Notes: generated by a model from the letters alone, not told the origin. A DNA stretch of 64,000 nt from Odiellus spinosus (GCA_963920705.1 OY987233.1:8050001-8114000); one strand, 5' to 3'. Shown: positions 45,554 to 57,509, counted from the stretch's first letter. Numbers and translations: made by a program.

Positions 45554-46194
45554 AACTTTATTATGAAAATCAGTGTCATCTCATGTTTTTTCATCATACT
45601 AAATAACACTACAAACCGCCTGAAGAACTTTTCAATTTCTTGTGATTAAATTCGCTATCTTGGCGTGTGATCAATTTCACTAGGTCCAAAATGAGATTAT
45701 CTTCTTATAAAAAATAATAATTTTCGTGAGATTATTTCTTTTCGAAATACAGAATCTTCAGATTAACACGCGTTGCTTAAAAATCATTCATCGAATTTTG
45801 AAGGACTATATCTTCGATTAAACAGAGAATATAGAGAATGGAATGAGTTGGTTGATGGGGTAGAAAAAACTTACCGGGTGGGCGGAAAGGGGGTTGGCTA
45901 TGAAAAAGAAATCAAGAAGTGAGGACCGGCTGCCAGAACGTTTCTTCCGAAATTCTTAAGCCTAGTTTTATCTGACGGAATTACTCGATATATGGCTTTA
46001 AAGCAAGCTCCTTTAGCGATATAAGAAGCTGTTTCAGAAGGCTGACGAAGAAAGAGGATTGTTTTTGGATCTAATGACCTTCTTTGAACCATCTCCACCC
46101 ACGAGATAGAGGATATTTAAATTTTGAAGGTCAATACAGTGAAACTGCAGATATCTACGAACTGAGATTTTAAAGTAGTGATTTCGCTACTGCA

Positions 46195-46395
46195 TATAAC
46201 CAACAGTTGATTCTCGTGGCGTTCTGGCACAAGTGATAAGGTCACTTTCGTAAAAGTACTCAATCCAGAAAGCCAACTACCTTTCGTATGAAAATTACCG
46301 TTAATTACGTTCCAGAAATAAACTACATGATATATCGGAAAAAATTACATATATATTTTTAACATTTTCAATTCGAAATTTCTTAGGGCCTAAGT
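46195..46395 (-). repeat. family C fragment
   Basis: CAACAGTTGATTCTCGTGGC, GTTCTGGCACAAGTGATAAG, GTAAAAGTACTCAATCCAGA and GCCAACTACCTTTCGTATG match family C on the minus strand. The ends are missing. Confidence 0.7.
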
Positions 46396-46539
46396 ACTCC
46401 GCTTACTAAAGTACGTACTACTCCGGTTGAACTTTAGAAACCAGCCAAAAACGGTCGTGCACGGTCTAGTGTTCGTACGGGGACCCCGACCCCGAAAGTC
46501 GGGGATCCCCGACCTTTTCCAAGGGTGTTTTTTTTGTAA

Positions 46540-47400
46540 CTATGAAAATGGGAGAAGAAAAATAACTCCAGAAATAATAGAATTTAAAGACTACTTTTCT
46601 TGGAAACTATAATTCTGGGATGCAAACTAGAAAATTATAAACTGTTTTTCGTTTCAAAGCAGGCTATTCAGAAAGAAAAGTAGCAAGCTGCTTGAGCTGT
46701 ACACGAAAAACAACCAGCCAGCCAACCAGCCAGCATAATATTTTTCACACTGAAGATTGCGCGAAAACTATTAAAATGGAAGATGAAAATAATTCCAAAA
46801 ATAATAGAATTTAAAGACTACTTTGATTAGAAAATATAATTCTGAGATGAAAACTAGAAAAGTCGGAGTGTTTTTCGTTTCAAAACATAGGCTATTCAGA
46901 AGGAAAAGTAGGAACATGATGGAGGTGTACACGAAAAAAAGCCAAACCAGCCAGCCAGCATAATCAGCATAATATTTTTTGTAAAGTGAAGTGCATGCGA
47001 AAAGTAAAAATGCAGCTATGAAAACGAGAGAAATATAAATCCAGAAATAATAGAACTTAAATACTACTTTTCTTCGAAAAAAAAAAAAAAAAAAAAAAAA
47101 ACAATTCTGAGATAAAACATGAAGTCACACAGGCTTTTCGTGAAGTGTACACGAAAATCAGCTAGCCAGCCAGCATAATCAACGTAATAATTTTCAGAAT
47201 GAAGATAACGCGAAAAGTAAAAATGCAACTACGAAAACAGGAGAAGAAAAATAAATCCGGAAATAAAAGAAATTCAAGACTACTTTTCTTCGAAACAAAA
47301 ATTCTGAGATAAAAACGTGAAAAGTCCCGCTGATTTTCGTTTCAAGACGAAGCAAAATACGCCAAAAGACTACATAGGCTATTCAAAAAGAAAAGTAGTG
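46540..47400 (+). repeat. about 230-bp tandem repeat, four diverged units
   Basis: The landmark CCAGAAATAATAGAATTTAA + AGACTACTTTTCTT recurs near 46567, 46794, 47040 and 47256, giving periods of about 227, 246 and 216 bp. Each unit continues with ATTCTGAGAT, TTTTCGTTTCA, AGGCTATTCAGAA and CAGCCAGCCAGCATAATC. Confidence 0.8.
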
Positions 47401-47740
47401 ACTTCTAAAAAATATTTACGTCCAGTTTGAAAGGGGTTGAAGCTTTAAACATACGTCAATATAAAGTGTCCCTCTCCGGAAAAAAAAGAAAAAAAAAAAA
47501 AAAAAAAAGCAGGGTATATATAAAAATAGATTTAAAACAATAAAAAGAAACAAGAATTCAAGTGAAGTTGGTAAAAACTATTTTCTTTTCGCTATGAGGC
47601 TTAACATTACGTACCACTTCGCAGCTTGGTTTTTCCCCCATTTTACCAACTCTTGAATAAAAGTTATTGGGTTCGAGCAATTCGAGAGAATGTGACTCGA
47701 TTTTTTATGTACAGCCGTAAAAAACTTTCAAGGGAACGTG

Positions 47741-47777
<37 letters not shown>

Positions 47778-48892
47778 GTGATTTTTAACATAATTTAAAT
47801 CTCTGCTAAGCCTAATTCCAGAGAATGGGGTTTATTTTTCTTCAATAAACTATCATTTTAAAGTTATACTCAAACGTTCCAACATGTTTTTTTTTTTTTT
47901 TTTAATTTTAATTTCTATTTGCGATGCAAAATACTACTATTTGAGTTTCTTCGAGTATTTCTGTCATAAACAGATAGATTCAAGTTAATTAATGTTAAAC
48001 AATCAACGAATCAATTTTTGAAATTAATAGATTATCAAACGAGGATTAGAAAAGTATTTATATTTCAATATTGTTTCTAAAATTTTAAACAATTAAGTTT
48101 AAATATATTGTCTGTCAACGCTGGCGCCATCTACTGCCAAATCCGAGATACCTCGTTGAGACGTCAAAATGAGGTTTGATACCAGCCCCCTAATCCAACA
48201 TCTATACACCATAGAAGCTTTCCAACTAACAGTAGGTTTTAACCTATATTCGGGAATTTCAGGCTGTTTGTTTCTGTTCACATCATCGTTTTCAACTGTT
48301 TTCATTTACGTTTCCAGTGTGGAAGGGACATCTATTTATAAAACTACAAACCTACAAGAAAAGTTCTATTGCGCTTTAAAATATGAGTCTTTGACCATTG
48401 AAGGCTGTAATTAAAACTAAAGACCTTTCAAGTTAATTATGATGGAATCTTTACTCTAAATTTTAACGCAGGGTAAAATAAGTCGAGCTTCGTCGGTTAT
48501 TCAGTAAAATTACAAGCCGCGGTGAAGTTCACTAAAATGTTTAGTAAATTGGCCCAGGAATCGTGATGAAATTAAAATATGGCCACTACCATAGTTCAGA
48601 CATAAATATAAGCGATATTAAGCTGGGTTAAGCCTTGGCCCAATGTCACAAAAGTCACAACTAAAACCCTATTTTAATCGACTAATAAGATCGCGTCCAG
48701 TTACATCGTCACGACTGGTGGAACAAGTTGGAAGATGTCCATCAAACAGTTTGAATTTTTAAACTTCTAAAGGTATTTTTCTTAATTTTTAAAACTTTTA
48801 ATGAGCTCCACATAATTTTAGACATACTTTTCTTTGTGTAATCACTGGCCTTTTATAATAGGTGGGAAACCTTTGCTAGCTATCCCAATAAA
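47401..48892. other. intronic sequence with A/T runs
   Basis: It contains A runs near 47490 and 47742-47775 and a T run near 47888. An 81-codon plus frame at 48169 and its antisense have no recognisable feature. Confidence 0.45.
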
Positions 48893-48968
48893 AGGAGAAT
48901 GCAACCTTCTAACAAGTGTGTTTTTATTCCTTATCGTTTAAATAGGCTATAGTCCACCAGTCATAATA
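48893..48968 (+). repeat. family A left-arm fragment
   Basis: AGGAGAATGCAACCTTCTAA, CCTTATCGTTTAAATAGGCT and GTCCACCAGT match the left 75 bp of family A. Confidence 0.7.
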
Positions 48969-49009
48969 TTATCTTCGCATTATCCGTTCAAATAAACGCG
49001 CAATGTGTT

Positions 49010-49200
49010 TATTAATCGAGCTTGAAATTTTATCTCCGGGTCTAATTCGTTTCCATTTGATACGCGTCTGTTTATATAATTTGTGGTTTTATATTAACAA
49101 ATAATTTAACCGAGATTAAAATTAAAAAAAGCCTAGTTATCAATGGATATCATAAGTTATTCATTGTCAGATTCCGAGCTCTAGATACTGTTAATCGTCC
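49010..49200 (+). repeat. family F fragment
   Basis: ATCAATGGATATCAT and GATTCCGAGCTCTAGATAC resemble the right part of the 42.3-kb element. Confidence 0.4.
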
Positions 49201-49610
49201 AATATCAATATTTTTGATTGATTTAAGACTTCTTCACCCTCTCTTCAGACTTGGAGGATCTCTTTATTTATCTGTGTGGTCGATTGAAGGCACAAATAAG
49301 CCACCTCATGAATTAATCTTATGATCGCAGTGGGAATTGACAGCTATTGATTGTCCATGTACTTATTTTTTTACTCACTTATCTATAAAAATAAAAAACC
49401 ACAGAAAACACTCGCGCCCCCTAGCAGACTCCAACTCCTTCAGACCAGCTGCTTCCAATGGCTTTCTTTTTCCGCTTAATATTATTTATATATCAATTTG
49501 AGTTTGCAGCACGGTCTATGCTAGTTATATCTAAATCTCTATGTTTTTTTTGTTATAAACATTTAGAGTGGGTTTTCATGTATAAATTATCCTTATTAGA
49601 ATTAATTTAA

Positions 49611-50065
49611 AGGGAAACTTGGAGCTAAAAATGGAACAGCTTTTGAATTTATTTTCGGAATCACTGTGCCAAAAAACGTATTCGAGAATTTTCAAGCAAT
49701 TATTAATTTCTAAACATTAATTTCTAAAGTTTGGCAAAGTTTGAATAAAAGTAAATATAAATTCGGGCCAATCATATTATTTCAGCCTTCAACAGTTCTT
49801 GTAATGTCGTAATGCTAAAAGAACATGCCATCGTTTGACGTTCAAGGTCTTGGGCATCAAACACCGGCCTTTCAACTCTTAATATTAGGACATTACAAGC
49901 GCTGTTGAAGGCTGAAATAATATGATTGGCCCGAATTTATATTTACTTTTATTCAAACTTTATCCAACTTTAATAAAAACACCGTGCCTAAAAAATGTGT
50001 TTAAAAATTGTTTGAAAATTCTCGAATAAGTGTTTACAGAAAAAAAAATATCAAAAGCTGTTCCT
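49611..50065. repeat. family D element, complete (455 bp)
   Basis: TTAA lies at 49607-49610 and 50066-50069. It begins AGGGAAACTTGGAGCTAAAA. ATTCGGGCCAATCATATTAT and GCCTTCAACAG are mirrored by CTGTTGAAGGCTGAAATAAT and ATGATTGGCCCGAATTTATA. Confidence 0.85.
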
Positions 50066-50881
50066 TTAATAGATTATACAATGAAAAATAAGACTTGTTC
50101 GAGTATTAAAACATTCGGGAAATGTACTTGTCTGAATTGTGTATAAAAATCGGAAAAGATTTAGATTTAGGAAAATTCAATTAAAAGTACTAACTCCCGA
50201 CTCCCCTGTATCTTAGTATTCGTAAAAATCCCCCGCGACAGGCGCTGTTGTACGCACAGCAGACCTGATACTGAACCAATTATTCCACTAAAACCAACTT
50301 TTTTCGACTTTATAGTCACTATAAGCCACTATTTCTAAAATAAGTTAGTAAAGGCAACTTTTTTGGACTATTTTTGGTCTTTCTCATCTAAAGCGTGTCG
50401 AATATTAGTGATACTTTTTGCGATTTCGCTACGAAGTTTCCTTTCAGCCCACACGGTGGAGCCACTCGCTAGAGACGCAACTAATACGTTCTTCCATGGC
50501 CAACTTTTATCTGCGCCTTGGTCTGCTTAGAGTCTTAGCCGGTATAAATAAATATTTGGATATTTTTCCAAGGAGCTGATTAAAGTTGGTCATTTTCTTT
50601 CTAGCAACTCAGAATTTAACGTATGCTCTTGTTACTTTTCCCACCCAAATATTTGCCGCTTTATGGGAAGAACGTGACATAAAATAATTATTTTAGGTCA
50701 CTTTAAGTAACTTTGTAATCGTAAAAGTCAATTATTTCGACTTTAAAATAGTTTGTCATTTTTTCAAAACGACATTTTTCTCTACACCTTCATTTTATGA
50801 AACAATCCTTACAGCATCATTTTAACTTGGGGTTATTAATTTAAAATCCAAAATGAAATTGGTATAAAATTAATTTCTTAC
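50066..50881. other. intronic sequence, nothing assigned
   Basis: A short stretch near 50125-50150 (GAAATGTACTTGTCTGAATT) is shared with 57418-57440. Otherwise nothing was seen. Confidence 0.45.
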
Positions 50882-50947
50882 CGTCTAATTTATTGCTGGA
50901 TGATTGGACACCTTGGGTTGTGGGAGACGTCGTTTGTCTTGTTACTT
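50882..50947 (-). CDS. Ig gene tail exon 6 (candidate)
   Basis: This 66-bp segment lies between acceptor tcttcag and donor TTAGACG|gtaaga. Joined in phase 1 to the Ig3 exon it reads EVTRQTTSPTTQGVQSSSNK LD, a Thr/Ser/Gln-rich linker with no fold. This is what is expected just after Ig3 in DIP/lachesin proteins. Its length is a multiple of three and both ends are phase 1, so skipping it would not shift the frame. Support comes from both splice sites, the open frame and the composition. No domain confirms it. Confidence 0.75.
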
Positions 50948-51099
50948 CTGAAGACACAAAGATGAACAGAGAGCGAATAAAAAAAAAAAAAAAAGAAAGA
51001 ATGGGAGTAGAATAAACAATTGTTCTTATATTGTTTTCAAAAACGAAATTTCAACTTTGCAGAAACCGCTAAAGTAGAGGCTTAAATATAATTATATTT

Positions 51100-51395
51100 C
51101 AAACGTCAATTAAGCCGAATTTCAAACGTCAATTAAGCCGAATTTCAAACGTCAATTAAGCCGAATTTCAAACGTCAATTAAGCCGAATTTCAAACGTCA
51201 ATTAAGCCGAATTTCAAACGTCAATTAAGCCGAATTTCAAACGTCAATTAAGCCGAATTTCAAACGTCTATTAAGCCGAATTTCAAACGTCAATTAAGCC
51301 GAATTTCAAACGTCAATTAAGCCGAATTTCAAACGTCAATTAAGCCGAATTTCAAACGTCAATTAAGCCGAATTTCAAACGTCAATTAAGCCTTT
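51100..51395 (+). repeat. 23-bp minisatellite
   Basis: Twelve to thirteen nearly identical copies of AATTTCAAACGTCAATTAAG+CCG are present; one unit has CTATT in place of CAATT. The array is young and homogeneous. Confidence 0.95.
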
Positions 51396-52196
51396 TTTTC
51401 TAATGTCGATTAAGCCTACTAATATACATTTTTTTGCGATTTTTAACAAAGAAATAGAACTGAAACAAAGAAATTTCAGTAATTAAAATATATTACGTAT
51501 ATGACTATGGCCCATAACTAATTAATAAAAATTAGTCATCTGTTATCATTTCTTAAAGTTCATCATTTTTGACTCGGATAAAATAATCTAATTTAAAAAT
51601 ATAAGGGTCATTATGATCAACAATGGTATTAAATCCAAAATTTCTAAACGTTGTCATAATTTTAAATTTAAATAAATAAATAAATTACCAAACTCAGATA
51701 AAGTTAATTGAATTAAATTTAATCTTTATCATATCACATTGAAAATAAGGAACCATAAATTGAGAGCTCCCACCCCTTTGTAAATTAAAATATGTAGAGT
51801 CTGCCAGCTTCAAAAGATAACTTTTAGAAATCAGTCGGAGAGTTCAACAGACACGAAGCTACGTTAGACTTTATAAGGTTCATTTAGATTGTTTAGATAT
51901 TAGACGGTGCGTATCTTTACCAATGCTTAAAACTGAAATTGATTCTGACCCTCGTTATGATGGATTATCAATTAGGCGGCCATTTACGCCGCTGTTAGTC
52001 TTACTCGTGAAAAACACTTTCAACAAACTTTGTTTTCTGAACTTTTCGTCGTAGGCTTGCATGGTCAAACACTGCATACGCTAGTGATGCCTTTCAACGT
52101 TATAATATATTGTCTAAAGATATTTGAATTTCCTATCGATAATACAGGGGTCAAGAATATTAGGTTAAGGTCAAACAGGGTACGTAAAACTTAAGA

Positions 52197-52766
52197 CACG
52201 GTCACACTAAGCCTTGGAATCGATTCAACCGTTTGAAAACGTTTCGCTGTGGTTGTGACACCTGAGCCGCGTTCGTACCAGGCCTTGGAATCGATTTAAA
52301 CCGTTCAGCTTTAGTTGTGTGAACAGGAAGCGTCTTTTCTCGAATCGATTTGATGGGATTTCTCAAAACTGCTTCGCGAAGCAGTTCCATACCGATTCGG
52401 TTTCAACTGAACCGATAGATGAAGCTACAATAAATCGATTTATAAAGATAATGCGTGAACACATGACGCTTAAAACGATTCCTGGCGATTTGAATATCAT
52501 TTTGATTTTACCGCTTCAAACCGATTAAGAAATGCTAGTGTGAATGTAGCTCTGGAAACCATCTATTCTCGAATTTATTTGAATCGGTTTCTCAAAACGG
52601 CTTCGGGAACCAGTTTCATACCGATTGTGTTTCACCAACCGATAGATGAAGCCACAATAAATCGATTTATAAAGATAATGCGTTAACACATGACGGTTAA
52701 AACGATTCCTGGCGATTTGAATTTACCGTTTCAAATCGATTAAGAAATGCTAGTGTGACTGTAGCT
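52197..52766 (-). repeat. two family B elements in tandem
   Basis: On the minus strand two copies (about 52766-52551 and 52550-52197) each begin GCTACA(G/T)TCACACTAGCAT-like and carry AATCGATTTGAAACGG and GGTTCCCGAAGC-like landmarks. The second contains an extra GGCCTTGG end near 52290. Confidence 0.75.
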
Positions 52767-52810
52767 TTTGAGGAAGTATTCGTTTTAATTCAAATTTTGG
52801 GGCTATAAAG

Positions 52811-53587
52811 TCTGGTTTTCACGAGACCGAAATTTTAAGGCTGAATGTCGCATTTCCGCCGCGAAATTCCGTCCGTTTTCGCTTACGCGACGGCGATTGG
52901 TTTTCACTTAACCATTTTTGGTGAACCGAAAATTTTTGGTTTTACGATTTTTAACAATTGTCTATGTCCTGTCCTCCTCAAACTCGGCGTTAAGTGTCGC
53001 CTGCTATATCGTCTGCTTAATTTAGACCCCGAAGAAAATGGAACGTGAGGTACTTCCATTTGCTTGCTGCATCTTCTCCTAATTATATCATGTATCAGGT
53101 ATTTACTTGGGTATTTAAATACATGCCCTTTGTAAAATAAAATTTACTTACTGCTGCCCTTTGTAAAATAAAATTTACTTACTGCTAAGTCCGAATTTCG
53201 TCCCTATACTGGACCAACAGTTATCCTTCATGGTTGAGTTTTTATACTCTTTTAAACTCCCATCATAAAGAAATCTATGTTTCCTTATTTCTTGAATTTT
53301 CTTCAATAAATTCTTCGTTGTCAACAGCTTTTTTCGATACTTTCGACATTCGAGCGTCCGCCATTTAAAATCTACTCTAGAATCTCGGAAAACCTCGCCA
53401 ACGACAAGATCTCGCGTGGGAAAATCCAGGGGTATGATTGGCTGCGGAAAGTTTCGGCCGCTAAAATATAGAACTTTTCTCTAGTCGCGCGGAAAGAGAC
53501 TTTTCGTTTCGGCCCGCCGAAATATTTTCAGCCGCGGCAAGTTTTCGCCCGGTTTTGCCTCAATTTCCGCCCCGTGAAAACCAGCCT
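52811..53587. repeat. 777-bp inverted-repeat element J
   Basis: TCTGGTTTTCACGAGACCGA and TCGGCC/CGGAAATT-type ends are mirrored by AATTTCCGCCCCGTGAAAAC + CAGCC. The interior is unusually CG-rich for the window (GCCGCGGCAAG, TTTCGGCCGC). It has no obvious transposase; the 67-codon frame at 52845 is not convincing. It ends about 107 bp from the Ig3 exon. Confidence 0.65.
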
Positions 53588-53693
53588 TAACAGAGCTAGA
53601 CAAAGGTTTTGATACACTCAAACGGTGACCAATGGCTCAATCGTTAATTGATTGGTTTAAAAGGTATTTTTAGTAAATAAAAAGTTAACTTAC

Positions 53694-53984
53694 CATAAAG
53701 TCTGATGGTTCCTTCCGTCTCACCGAGCGAATTTTTGGCGACGCAAGTGTAGGAACCAAAATCTTCTTGATTGAGATTTTTGATACGAAGTTTCATTTGG
53801 ACTTTGTAAATGCCAGTCTCCAACAATAAGATGTCGTATTTGTTGTTGGCTAATATAATAATTCCGCCATCTCGGCTCCAGAAGGTGACGGCCCTAGGAT
53901 AGCACTCCAAACTACAGTCCAGGACAACGTCAGTACCAATTGGAGCCCCAACTAATTGGCTAGATATCCATATCATGGGTGAAA
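53694..53984 (-). CDS. Ig gene exon 5 of window: whole Ig3
   Basis: This 291-bp exon has acceptor gttcag and donor TTTATG|gtaagt. It begins SPMIWISSQLVGAPIGTDVV and continues LDCSLECYPRAVTFWSRDGG, KYDILLLETGIYKVQMKLRI, KNLNQEDFGSYTC and VAKNSLGETEGTIRLYG. Both cysteines, the core tryptophan and the DFGSYTC motif are present. The whole domain sits in one exon with phase 1 at both ends, a classic Ig-exon arrangement. KNSLGETEG is diagnostic for the family. Confidence 0.94.
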
Positions 53985-54059
53985 CTGAACCAAAAAATAA
54001 AAATTAAAATTAAAAAAACATCTTATTAAAGCGAATATTGTATCAACAGGTCGACAATT

Positions 54060-54890
54060 TTGAAAGGAAAGTTGGACAAAGTTTGCATATATGGTTTGCC
54101 TAAACAATTGGGTGAACGATATTGGCATAGATTGCAAGTTCGAAAAAGTTTGTATATTTTATTTGCAAACAAATTGGGTGAACTAAATCAGGATGGAAGT
54201 TGGACAAAGTTTGTAGATTTGGATTGCAAAAAATGTTTCGGTGAACTAGCTGAATGGATGAAATTTGGACAAAATTTGTAGATTTGGTTTGAAAAACAAA
54301 ATTGGGTGAACTAAATGAATGGATGAAATTTGACCAAAGTTTGTAGATTTGGTTGGCAAAAAATTGGGTGAACTAAATAAAAGGATGGAAGTTGGACAAA
54401 GTTTGTAGATTTGGTTTGCAAAAATATTGGATGAACTAAATGAATGGATTAAAAGTGAAAAAAGTTTGTAGATTTGGTTTGAAAAAAATTGGGTAAACTA
54501 TAGGTGAATAGATGAAAGTTGTGTATAAAGTTTGTAGATTAGATTTATAAAAATAATTTGAATGAACGAAAGTTGGCAAAGTTTGCAGATTTGTTTGCAA
54601 AATAATTTGAGAAAATTAAATAGTTGAGTGGATGAACATGGAGCTAAGATTGCCGATCTGATTTGGAAAACTAATTAGGATAAACTAAGTAGAGGGATAA
54701 AAGAATGGTAAACTAAGTAGAGGGATAAAAGTTGGGCAAACTAAGTAGTGGGATAAAAGTTGGGCAAACTAAGTAGAGGGATAAAAGTTGGGCAAACTAA
54801 GTAGAGGGATAAAAGTTGGGCAAACTAAGTAGAGGGATAAAAGTTGGGCAAACTAAGTAGAGGAATAAAAGTTGGGCAAACTTTGTAGAT
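54060..54890 (+). repeat. two adjoining minisatellites (about 62 bp and 28 bp)
   Basis: From 54060 to about 54640, diverged units of about 62 bp share GTTTGTAGATTTGGTTTGCA, AAATTGGGTGAACTAAATGA and GGATGAAAGTTGGACAAA. From about 54690 to 54890, seven cleaner 28-bp units read AAACTAAGTAGAGGGATAAA+AGTTGGGC. The shared AAAGTTGG(G/A)CAAA suggests that the second array grew from part of the first. Confidence 0.85.
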
Positions 54891-55187
54891 TTATTTTGTA
54901 AAAATAATTCGAGTTAAACAGAATGACCACAGTAAGTTCTTTTCAAACTCTAGATATAAGTTCCGAGAACTGAATTTAAAACCTCTTTATAAATAAAATT
55001 ATGTTCAGGAAAGTTAATCAACCATTTTTCTACTTTTAACTCCGTACACAGGTCGAACGATTGAGATCAAAGGATGAAAATAAATTTTCGAATATAAATT
55101 CGTTTTTATTTATTTTGAGGATTCAAAGCCATCAAATGAAAAAGGGCAACTCAACTAAACTTTCGATCAAGTCATTGAAACCTTTAA

Positions 55188-55259
55188 AAGGGAGAATGAA
55201 ACCTAATAACAAGTGATTTTTTTACCAATTTCTTATCGTTTAAATAAGCCTAATCCACC

Positions 55260-55300
<41 letters not shown>

Positions 55301-55797
55301 CACATATTAAAAAAGAAATAAATTTAAAACTTAACCGGAAAATAGGTTTCACTGAATTCATTTCAGATCCTGAATTTCTTCGCATTGAAGGGTCAATGCC
55401 CAATCGAATGTTATTGGAAGTCTCATCTCAATCTCGCTTTAACGACGGGTCTTTGCTCATTGGTTGCTGTTCCATCAATGAGAAGACATTCAGGATCTCA
55501 ATGAAACTAGTTAAGCCTATTTTCCGGGTTAGCTGGATTCATGGAGATCCTGAATTTCTTCGCGTTGATGAGTCCGCGACCAATGAGCAAAGCCAATCGT
55601 TAAGTCGAGATCCCTGCGAGACTTCCGATAACATTCGATTCAATGCGAAGAAATTTAAGATCTCTATGAACGCAACTAAGCCTATTTTCCGGGTAAGCTT
55701 TAAATTTATTACAAGTTTAATATTTGTTCGTAATTTGTTTACTGGTGGATTAGGCCTAATTTAACAATAAGGAATAGTTAAAGGTTGCATTCTCCCT
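55188..55797. repeat. family A element with enlarged core (610 bp)
   Basis: TTAA lies at 55184-55187 and 55798-55801. The arms match other family A copies. The core holds two successive GATCCTGAATTTCTTCGC segments and their complements, so the middle appears duplicated. The A run at 55264-55294 sits in the left arm. A 183-codon open frame through it is a by-product. Confidence 0.85.
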
Positions 55798-55801
55798 TTA
55801 A

Positions 55802-56613
55802 ACCTAACATATATAAACTGTATCTCTTTTCAATTCAAATGCGTTTTATTCAAAACCATTGAAGCGTAAATTTTAAAATCGTCTTTTGATAAAATATTTC
55901 AATCGTGTTTTATGTACGAAATTCGAGTGTTTTTTCGCTAAATTGGAGATTGCCTTTTTAGCGTCAAAGAAAATGAAGTTCCCGAAAAGTCACGCAGCCG
56001 TTAAAGAACTTATTTCCAAAAATAAAATCGTTTGTGAAAAGAAAATTATATCAAGAACATTTCAAAGAGTATCTTTCAGAGATAGACAAGGTTTTATAGT
56101 TACGATATGTTGGTTTGGATTTTTAAACTATTAAATTACCCAAGTAATTTACGTAATAAATTACCAGGATAAATGGTAATTTAACGGTTTCATCGAAGTA
56201 AAATACAGAAATGATAATTATAATTTAAAACTGTTTTTGGATTAAAAGCGAACAAATTGCTAAAAAGGTCAAAGTTTAAAATCATTTAACATACGATCAA
56301 GACGTTGGTTTTACTTTTCATTCCAATATGCTACCATAGAATAATCCCAATGTAGTGAAAATCTACTATAGAATTCAATTTATTTCATTTGGACTTTGGG
56401 GTCGAATAGACGAATACGAAATTGAAGAGGAACTTACAGGGGCAGCGCGCCATTGGAGTACACTTTTTACGCGCCGATGTGTTAAGAGATGTTTCTATCG
56501 TAGTTCCCATTCTGATTCTATTCTGATTGTGGCTAAGCTATGACGAGAGACAAACTAGGCGGTAACCCCTCCCCTCGCGCTTCGAGACTCGACGCGTTTC
56601 CCACGAACGGGTG
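55802..56613. other. intronic sequence, nothing assigned
   Basis: Frames of 82 (55886) and 62 codons (56355) are open on the plus strand but carry no signature. Nothing was assigned. Confidence 0.45.
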
Positions 56614-56616
56614 TAA

Positions 56617-56794
56617 AGGCCCGTTTACAAAAGAGCGGAAAGCTTAAGCGTAAGCCGATGCATGGAACAATAACAAGAGGAGGAATAGGTTCCAAAATCT
56701 CATTTTTAAACGATGTATGAACCTATGCCTCCTGTTGTTATTGCTCCATGCATCAGATTACGCTTCAGCTTTCCACTCTTTTGTAAATGGGCCT
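56617..56794. repeat. 178-bp Harbinger-like palindromic element I
   Basis: The ends are AGGCCCGTTTACAAAAGAGC and CTCTTTTGTAAATGGGCCT, with TAA at 56614-56616 and 56795-56797. The arms (GATGCATGGAACAATAACAA / TTGTTATTGCTCCATGCATC) nearly meet in the middle. GGCCC-type ends and a 3-bp TAA duplication fit PIF/Harbinger MITEs. Confidence 0.8.
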
Positions 56795-57509
56795 TAATAC
56801 GTGGATAGGTACGAAAGCGAGAGATAGTGATGCGCGGGCGCGCCATCTATTGTGATAATTCATCATTATATTTGTACCCCAATGGCTGTAGCCCCTGGAA
56901 GTTGGTTTATGAGTACGAATTTTCAATTTTGTAGGAAATATCCAATTTGAATCTCATAAGGCAAGTCGATTTCTTCGTTATTCTATGGGAGCATATTGAA
57001 ATGAACAAGTAAAACTGACGTCACGAGTATGTAAAAACAGCCTCGAGATTTTTTTTTTTCTTTCAATTTCTTGTGATTGAATTCGCGAGCTTATTTGACA
57101 AGGCAACATGAATCTAGTCAGGAAATATATTTATAGTGAGAAAAATCGTTATTTATTACCCTTCTTTGATACCACCCCTTGAAAATTAAAGTTTTATGGT
57201 GGGTATCTTTATGTCACTGACAACAAATATAGAAAAAACCATGGTCAAAAAGAGTTATGAATACAAAATTATCAACATATTTCTTCTAATCATTAAATAT
57301 TACTGAAGAAATAATAAAATAATCACAGAGCCTTACTAAATAAATGTTTTTCAAGAAGAAAAAAATGAATCTCTTACTGATCCTGCCTAAGACACATTTG
57401 CAAAGTAAAGTATTCAGGAAATGTACTTGTCTGAATTGTACAAAAAAAAAAAAAACAAAAAAAAAAAAAAAAAAAAAACGAGAAACCTGATTTTTGCTAA
57501 ATTTAATTT

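Noticed and set aside
45861-45905. Possible minus-strand microexon ending CACCCG|gtaagt
   Set aside because: The donor is good, but the 23-bp piece from the nearest acceptor does not keep the phase-1 pattern of the Ig gene. Retaining it would break the frame.
48099-48414. Overlapping 81-codon plus and 68-codon minus frames
   Set aside because: No recognisable motif on either strand; length is expected by chance.
51100-51395. CRISPR-like regular repeat array
   Set aside because: Units are contiguous with no unique spacers, and the window is clearly eukaryotic (spliced Ig gene, BEL/Pao element).
55213-55764. 183-codon plus-strand frame
   Set aside because: It runs through the arms, the A run and the duplicated core of a palindromic family A element.
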